Assembly: GCF_024519725.1 (NCBI RefSeq)
Contig: NZ_JALJRK010000025.1
Location: forward strand, 1-64,000
Reading direction: 5' to 3'
DNA length: 64,000 nucleotides
Source of the DNA: Microvirga sp. Mcv34
Lineage (GTDB): Bacteria; Pseudomonadota; Alphaproteobacteria; Rhizobiales; Beijerinckiaceae
Shown one piece after another: positions 59,609 through 64,000 of the stretch; positions within the stretch are counted from its first letter, which is position 1; each line of letters begins with the position of its first letter. A program made the position numbers and the translations under genes. Under the pieces are notes generated by a model, which did no database searches, was not told where the DNA came from, and saw nothing but the letters and a program-made list of their open reading frames with translations.

Positions 59609-61038
59609 GCGGCGGCTCCCTTGCGCTCGCGCTTCCAGCGCTGTTGGAACGTCTCGCCCTGCGGGGCGGGGAAGTCGCGATACTTGGTCCATCCCTTGGC
59701 CATGGGCAGCCAGGAGAAGCGTCCACGCTGGCGGCCGGCGAGGGAAAGCGCCCCCATGGCGATGCGGGTCACGAACCGGTAGAGGATCGGGCGCCTGGCG
59801 AAGAAGCCCCAGAATTGCAGGCCGGATCGGACGGTGGCCGGCGTCAGGTGCCGCTCGAATTCCCGTTCGCGCCAGTGGCGCATGAGCTTCGGCAAGGGGA
59901 TCCTCACCGGGCACACGCTCTCGCAGCGGCCGCAGAAGGTGGAGGCGTTGGGCAGATGGCCCGCCTTGTCGACGCCGATGAGGGACGGGGTGAGTACGGC
60001 GCCCATGGGGCCAGGATAGACCCAGCCATAGGCGTGTCCGCCGACCGCGTGATAGACCGGGCAATGGTTCATGCAGGCGCCGCAGCGGATGCAGCGCAGC
60101 ATCTCCTCGAAGCTCGTGCCGAGCATGGACGAGCGGCCGTTGTCGATGAGAACCACGTGGTAGTTCTCCGGCCCGTCCGCATCGGTGCCCCGGCGGGGGC
60201 CGGTGGAGAATGTGGTGTAGACCGACATCTCCTGGCCGGTGGCCGAGCGGGCGAGCACGCGCAGGAGTTGGCTCACGTCCTCGAGGGTCGGAACGAGCTT
60301 TTCCAGGGACGCGAGCACGATATGAGTCTTGGGCAAGATCTGCGTGAGATCGCCGTTACCCTCGTTCGTCACGATGATCGACGTGCCCGTTTCGGCCACC
60401 AGGAAATTGGCCCCGGTGATGCCCACGTCGGCTGCGAGGAAGCGCTCGCGCAGGACGGCGCGCGCCTCGGTGAGAAGCTGCACGGGCTCCGAGAGATCGC
60501 GCTTGGCGTCGAGATGGGTGTGGACGCGCCGGAAATCCTCCTCCACCTGCGTGGCGTTGAGGTGGACGGCGGGTGCGATGATGTGGCTCGGCAGCTCGTT
60601 GCGGAGCTGGATGATGTACTCGCCGAGATCCGTCTCGACGGGCCGGATGCCGTTCGCCTCCAGGTGATGGTTGATCCCGATCTCCTCCGAGATCATGGAC
60701 TTGCCCTTCGTCACCGTCCTGGCGCCGGCCTCGCGGCAGATGGTCAGGATGATGTCGCGGGCCTCATCGGCATTGCGGGCGAAATGCACGTGCCCGCCGG
60801 AGGCCTTCACTTTCTCCTCGTAGGCTTCGAGGTAGAGGTCGAGATGCTCCAGGGTGTGGTTCTTGATGTCCCGCGCCGCGTCCCGCAGCGCCTCGAATTC
60901 CGGCAGCTTGTCGGCGGCGGCCTGGCGCTTGTCGATGAAGCCCTGCTTCACGTTGCCGAGCGCCTTCTGCAACTGGTCGTCGCTCAGCGCCCGCGCGGCA
61001 TTCTGCTTGAACTGGGGAGAAGTGGAATGAACGGTCAT
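59605..61038 (-). CDS. lutB: Iron-sulfur lactate utilisation protein LutB
   Basis: A 477-residue protein with N-terminal LUD-like domain and two 4Fe-4S motifs. Seen: RCIRCGACMNHCPVYHAVGG (about 312) and FCGRCESVCPVRIPLPK (about 366), and GADIGITGANF-like ADVGITGANFLVAETGTSII in the LUD part. It transfers electrons from L-lactate oxidation to the respiratory chain together with LutA and LutC. Both ends overlap neighbours as ATGA. Confidence 0.95.
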   Translation of the reverse strand: MTVHSTSPQFKQNAARALSDDQLQKALGNVKQGFIDKRQAAADKLPEFEALRDAARDIKNHTLEHLDLYLEAYEEKVKASGGHVHFARNADEARDIILTICREAGARTVTKGKSMISEEIGINHHLEANGIRPVETDLGEYIIQLRNELPSHIIAPAVHLNATQVEEDFRRVHTHLDAKRDLSEPVQLLTEARAVLRERFLAADVGITGANFLVAETGTSIIVTNEGNGDLTQILPKTHIVLASLEKLVPTLEDVSQLLRVLARSATGQEMSVYTTFSTGPRRGTDADGPENYHVVLIDNGRSSMLGTSFEEMLRCIRCGACMNHCPVYHAVGGHAYGWVYPGPMGAVLTPSLIGVDKAGHLPNASTFCGRCESVCPVRIPLPKLMRHWREREFERHLTPATVRSGLQFWGFFARRPILYRFVTRIAMGALSLAGRQRGRFSWLPMAKGWTKYRDFPAPQGETFQQRWKRERKGAAA

Positions 61039-61562
61039 CGCGCCTCATCCTTAACGCGGATCCATGCGGCGTAGGCCGGATTCCGGTCTTTCATATCGTC
61101 GAAGAGCCAGACCATGCGGTCGCAAAACCACATCTTGGCGAACCAGGCGGCGAGGCCGCCCGCAACGGTCATCAGGAGATCGGTCATGACGGCGCCCGCG
61201 AGGGCCGCGACGAAGCCGATGCCGGATGCCGTCATGAGAAGATTGGCGACTTTCACGTGATGGCCGGGGACGGGGGCCGTCGCCCTGTTCATGAAAATCC
61301 GTTCGCCGAATGTCACCTTCGCGCTCCAGGTGTCCGTTCGTGAAGGGGCCGGAAAGAGCCGGGGATTGATCCAGAGCCACAGGAGAATCAGCCCAGTCGC
61401 CAGGACGGCCCAGAGACCGATCCAGGCGTGGCTCCAGATGGCGAGAAGAAGGAATGGGAGCGAGGCCACCCGCGACCAGACGCTCCAGGGGTTCGCATGG
61501 CGCTCCCAGGTGTGCTCGTCCATCCGGAACAGGCGAGCCGCGAAACGGGCCGGGTTGCTCAT
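61035..61562 (-). CDS. DUF6653-like membrane protein within the lut operon
   Basis: A 175-residue membrane protein of unknown function. Seen: MDEHTWERHANPWSVWSR (about 14-31), then hydrophobic pairs at about 32-66 and 105-140, and WFCDRMVWLFDDMKDRNPAY at the end; the WERHANPWS and CDRMVWLFDDM motifs are what I associate with DUF6653. It sits between lutA and lutB with ATGA overlaps on both sides, so it is made stoichiometrically with them; a membrane anchor or lactate-related role is inferred. Confidence 0.85.
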   Translation of the reverse strand: MSNPARFAARLFRMDEHTWERHANPWSVWSRVASLPFLLLAIWSHAWIGLWAVLATGLILLWLWINPRLFPAPSRTDTWSAKVTFGERIFMNRATAPVPGHHVKVANLLMTASGIGFVAALAGAVMTDLLMTVAGGLAAWFAKMWFCDRMVWLFDDMKDRNPAYAAWIRVKDEAR

Positions 61563-62356
61563 GCGGAACGAGGCTCCCTCGGCAGCCCGATCGGCGGCTC
61601 GTCGGTCATGCCGGCCAGAACCTCCGCCACATGGCGCACCTGGATCGGCTTGCCGTCACGACTGAGCTTGCCGGCCATGTTCATGAGGCAGCCGAGATCG
61701 CCCGCGAGCAGGGTCGGGGCATGGGCCTCCTCGACGTTCCTGGCCTTCGCGTCGACGATGGCGCCCGAGATGTCGCTGTACTTGACCGCGAAGGTGCCGC
61801 CGAAGCCGCAGCAGACATCGCTGTCCTTCATCTCGACGAGGGTCAGGCCCTCGACGCTGGCGAGAAGCCGGCGCGGCTGGGTCTTGACGCCCAGTTCCCG
61901 GAGGCCGGAGCAGGAATCGTGATAGGTCACAGTCCCGTCGAAGGACGCGTTGACCCTGGTGACACCGAGCACGTCGACCAGGAAGCTCGTCAGCTCATAG
62001 GTCTTGGCGGCGAGCGCATCCGCCTTGGCGCGCCAGTTCGGATCCTCCTCGAAGAGTTCCGGGTAATGGGCCTTGATCATTCCGGAACAGGCGCCCGAAG
62101 GGGCGACCACGTAATCGTATCCGTGGAAGGCGTCGATCACCTGCATGGCGAGGTCCCGGGTCGTCCCCCGGTCGCCCGAATTGTAGGCGGGCTGGCCGCA
62201 GCAGGTCTGGACGGGCACGTCGACGAGGCAGCCGGCATCCTCCAGGAGCTTGACGGCGGCGAAGCCCACCGAGGGGCGCATCAGGTCGACCAGGCAGGTG
62301 ACGAAGAGGCCGACCCGCGGTTTCACAGGCCGGCCCTGGGAAGGCAGAACGCTCAT
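61559..62356 (-). CDS. lutA: CCG-domain lactate utilisation protein LutA
   Basis: A 265-residue heterodisulfide-reductase-like subunit. Seen: two CCG motifs, C52-C53-G54 (QTCCGQPAYNSG) and C182-C183-G184 (DVCCGFGGTF), and YHDSCSGLRELG between them, as in LutA/GlcF. Its start overlaps the cytochrome c stop as ATGA and its stop overlaps the DUF6653 start. Confidence 0.95.
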   Translation of the reverse strand: MSVLPSQGRPVKPRVGLFVTCLVDLMRPSVGFAAVKLLEDAGCLVDVPVQTCCGQPAYNSGDRGTTRDLAMQVIDAFHGYDYVVAPSGACSGMIKAHYPELFEEDPNWRAKADALAAKTYELTSFLVDVLGVTRVNASFDGTVTYHDSCSGLRELGVKTQPRRLLASVEGLTLVEMKDSDVCCGFGGTFAVKYSDISGAIVDAKARNVEEAHAPTLLAGDLGCLMNMAGKLSRDGKPIQVRHVAEVLAGMTDEPPIGLPREPRSA

Positions 62357-62742
62357 GGGGCGACCTTCTTGCCCGAAGCGTCGAACTGCTTGAGATAGGC
62401 GACGAGGTCGTTGACCTTCTGCTCGTCCTTGACGCCGGCGAAGATCATCTTGGTGCCGGGGATCTTGCCCCTCGGATCCTTGATGTATTCGCGGAACGTG
62501 GCCTCGTCCCAGGTGATGCCGGAATTCTTGTTGGCCGGAGAGTAGTTATAGCCTTCGACCGATCCGGAGTGGCGGCCGATGAGGCCGTTCAGCTCCGGAC
62601 CCACGGCGTTCTTCGCATTTTCCCCGATCTGGTGGCAGGCCCGGCATTGCGTGAACACCTTCTCGCCGGCGGCCGCGTCCTGGGCCTGGGCGGAACCGAA
62701 CCCGGCGAGCAGCAGGGCGGCGGAAAGTACGAAGGAACGCAT
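62353..62742 (-). CDS. Class I cytochrome c
   Basis: A 129-residue periplasmic electron carrier. Seen: signal peptide cleaved near AQAQD, heme motif C33-x-x-C36-H37 (CRACH), sixth ligand M99 in GTKMIFAG, and KVNDLVAYLKQF at the C-terminus, as in cytochrome c2/c550. AAGGAG six bases before ATG 62742. It is the first gene of the lut operon and its stop overlaps lutA, so it may accept electrons from lactate oxidation (inference). Confidence 0.93.
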   Translation of the reverse strand: MRSFVLSAALLLAGFGSAQAQDAAAGEKVFTQCRACHQIGENAKNAVGPELNGLIGRHSGSVEGYNYSPANKNSGITWDEATFREYIKDPRGKIPGTKMIFAGVKDEQKVNDLVAYLKQFDASGKKVAP

Positions 62743-62819
62743 CAAAAACTCCTTTGCTGGACCCCTGGCCCATCCTAGAGACATTCTACATTATTGGAAA
62801 ATGCCACCAGAGAAAGCCG

Positions 62820-62833
62820 CCTTATCGATAAGG
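62820..62833. promoter_or_regulatory. 14-bp palindrome in the cyt c/glcD divergent promoter
   Basis: CCTTATCGATAAGG is perfectly self-complementary and lies 45 bases before glcD and 78 before the cytochrome gene in a 135-base divergent spacer. A regulator of both lactate/glycolate gene sets may bind here; none is encoded in the window. Confidence 0.5.
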
Positions 62834-62877
62834 TAGCTATACCCTGGACGCAGCATTGGCCCTTGAGGGAGGGTGTC

Positions 62878-64000
62878 ATGACCATTGCATTCCCGAAACC
62901 GGACGAGACGGTTCTGGCGCGTCGGAAGGAGATCGTCGAGGGTTTGGGACGCCTTGTCGCGTCCGAGGCCCTGATCGTCTCCGAGGACGAGCGACGGGCC
63001 TTCGAGACCGACGGCCTGACCTCCTACCGCCAGATGCCGCTCGCCGTCGTGCTGCCCTCCACGACCGAGGAGGTCGCGGCCATCATGCGGTTTTGCCACG
63101 AGCACGGGGTGAAGGTGGTGCCGCGCGGGGCGGGCACCTCCCTCTGCGGTGGAGCCATCCCCCAGGAGGACGCCATCGTGCTCGGCGTCGCCAAGATGAA
63201 CCGGGTGCTGGACGTCAACTTCGAGGGGCGCACGGCGCGGGTTCAATCGGGCATCACCAATCTCGGCATCAGCCAGGCGGTGGCGCATGAGGGCTTTTTC
63301 TACGCCCCCGATCCGTCGAGCCAGCTCGCCTGCACCATCGCGGGCAACATCGCGATGAATTCGGGCGGGGCCCACTGCCTGAAATACGGCGTCACGACGA
63401 ACAACCTGCTCGGCGTCACCCTGGTGCTCCTCGACGGCACGGTGGTGGAGATCGGGGGCGAGCACCTGGATTCCCCGGGCTATGATCTCCTCGGCCTCAT
63501 TTGCGGATCGGAAGGCCAGCTCGGCGTGGTGACGGAAGCGGTGGTGCGGATCCTGCGCGCAGCGGAAGGGGCGCGGCCGGCCCTCTTCGGCTTCTCGACC
63601 GTCGAGGATGCGGGCGCCTGCACGGCGGCGATCATCGGGGCGGGCATCATTCCGGTGGCGCTCGAATACATGGACAAGCCCGCCATCCAGATCTGCGAGG
63701 CCTTTGCGCACGCGGGTTATCCGCTCGATGTCGAGGCCATGCTGATCGTCGAGGTGGAGGGGTCCGACGCGGAAATCGACGACATGCTCCGTCGCATCGT
63801 GGCCATCGCCGAGCCGTTCAGGCCAAAGACCATGAAGGTCTCGCAATCGGAGGCCGAGAGCGCGGCGATCTGGAAGGGCCGCAAGTCGGCCTTCGGCGCC
63901 ACGGGACGCATCGCCGACTACATCTGCATGGACGGCACGATCCCGACCGGGCAACTGCCCTACGTGCTCAACCGCATCGACGAGATCGTGAAATCCTACG
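62878..64000 (+). CDS. glcD: FAD-linked oxidase GlcD (glycolate/D-lactate type), 3' part off the window
   Basis: The first 374 residues of an FAD-binding 2-hydroxyacid oxidase subunit; frame open to base 64000. Seen: FAD-binding segments PRGAGTSLCGGA (about 82-93), PDPSSQLACTIAGNIAMNSG with GGAHCLKYGVT, and GSEGQLGVVTEAV; start of the C-terminal domain present. GGAGGG upstream of ATG 62878. By family, it oxidises glycolate or D-lactate with GlcE/GlcF, probably encoded to the right. Divergent from the cyt c-lut operon. Confidence 0.94.
   Translation, partial: MTIAFPKPDETVLARRKEIVEGLGRLVASEALIVSEDERRAFETDGLTSYRQMPLAVVLPSTTEEVAAIMRFCHEHGVKVVPRGAGTSLCGGAIPQEDAIVLGVAKMNRVLDVNFEGRTARVQSGITNLGISQAVAHEGFFYAPDPSSQLACTIAGNIAMNSGGAHCLKYGVTTNNLLGVTLVLLDGTVVEIGGEHLDSPGYDLLGLICGSEGQLGVVTEAVVRILRAAEGARPALFGFSTVEDAGACTAAIIGAGIIPVALEYMDKPAIQICEAFAHAGYPLDVEAMLIVEVEGSDAEIDDMLRRIVAIAEPFRPKTMKVSQSEAESAAIWKGRKSAFGATGRIADYICMDGTIPTGQLPYVLNRIDEIVKSY

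Noticed and set aside
59644-61074. A 476-residue open frame on the plus strand opposite lutB
   Set aside because: It mirrors a strongly supported gene, is rich in His/Arg/Gly shadow composition, has no family motif, and arises from high GC at third codon positions.
62791-63954. A 387-residue open frame on the minus strand opposite glcD
   Set aside because: glcD has clear FAD motifs and SD on the plus strand; the opposite frame has only shadow composition.
1-64000. tRNA, rRNA, CRISPR, phage or transposase genes
   Set aside because: I looked for TTCRANNC-type tRNA arms, regularly spaced direct repeats and transposase or integrase motifs and saw none I could support by eye; a covariance-model scan would be decisive.

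Overview
The window is high-GC alphaproteobacterial chromosome. Gene content (ChvE-GguAB sugar importer, paired phasins, TRAP and ABC importers, LUD-type lactate operon, bacterioferritin with its ferredoxin, Omp25/31-like barrel, DUF6653) points to Hyphomicrobiales; a Methylobacteriaceae member such as Microvirga is my best guess, by inference only. I saw no rRNA, tRNA, CRISPR array, transposase or phage gene.

Layout. (1) 1-14.9 kb: a carbohydrate-type catabolic regulon of unknown substrate. Its ABC importer is split: ATPase at the left edge, solute-binding protein at 6.4 kb, two permeases at 12.6-14.4 kb. With it are an enolase-superfamily dehydratase, an RraA-like protein, an aldo/keto reductase, an SDR, dihydroxyacetone-type kinase DhaK/DhaL, two coupled amidohydrolases, a Rieske protein and a flavin/2Fe-2S reductase. 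A LacI regulator sits in the middle, and a 17-bp operator-like sequence is found, identical, in front of the binding-protein gene and the Rieske-led operon. (2) 16.0-25.3 kb: an acid-sugar locus with TRAP transporter, HpcH/HpaI aldolase, LacI regulator, VOC protein, RuBisCO-like protein (RLP), DUF1537 kinase and LysR regulator. The RLP plus DUF1537 pair resembles D-apionate-type catabolism. (3) 25.5-30.0 kb: orphan oligopeptide-type binding protein, FAD amine/amino-acid oxidoreductase, RidA-like protein and an FMN 2-hydroxyacid-dehydrogenase homologue with Tyr at the catalytic His position. (4) 30.6-33.7 kb: glycine betaine/proline importer proVWX.

(5) 34.4-46.9 kb: pentose/aldose locus. An IlvD/Edd dehydratase and a DapA-family dehydratase (the L-arabonate to 2-ketoglutarate-semialdehyde type) lie divergent from a YtfQ-YtfR-YtfT-YjfF importer, a FadR-type GntR regulator and ChvE-GguA-GguB. 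One AT-rich motif precedes both ytfQ and chvE and is a candidate site for that GntR protein. (6) 47-58.8 kb: housekeeping and stress genes, namely secreted and small hypotheticals, an outer-membrane barrel, Nudix, two phasins, a PAS histidine kinase, GNAT, a fused acyl-CoA synthetase/GNAT protein (Pat-like), bacterioferritin/bfd and a glycolipid-binding-domain protein. (7) 58.9-64 kb: a tightly overlapping operon cytochrome c - lutA - DUF6653 - lutB - lutC, divergent from glcD, which runs off the right edge.

A family of nested hairpin repeats occurs three times (44.03, 47.50 and 57.64 kb). Coordinates of stops and of ATGA overlaps are read directly; starts were chosen by Shine-Dalgarno (SD) spacing, signal peptides and operon coupling. 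All functional names rest on recognised motifs and gene context, not on database searches.
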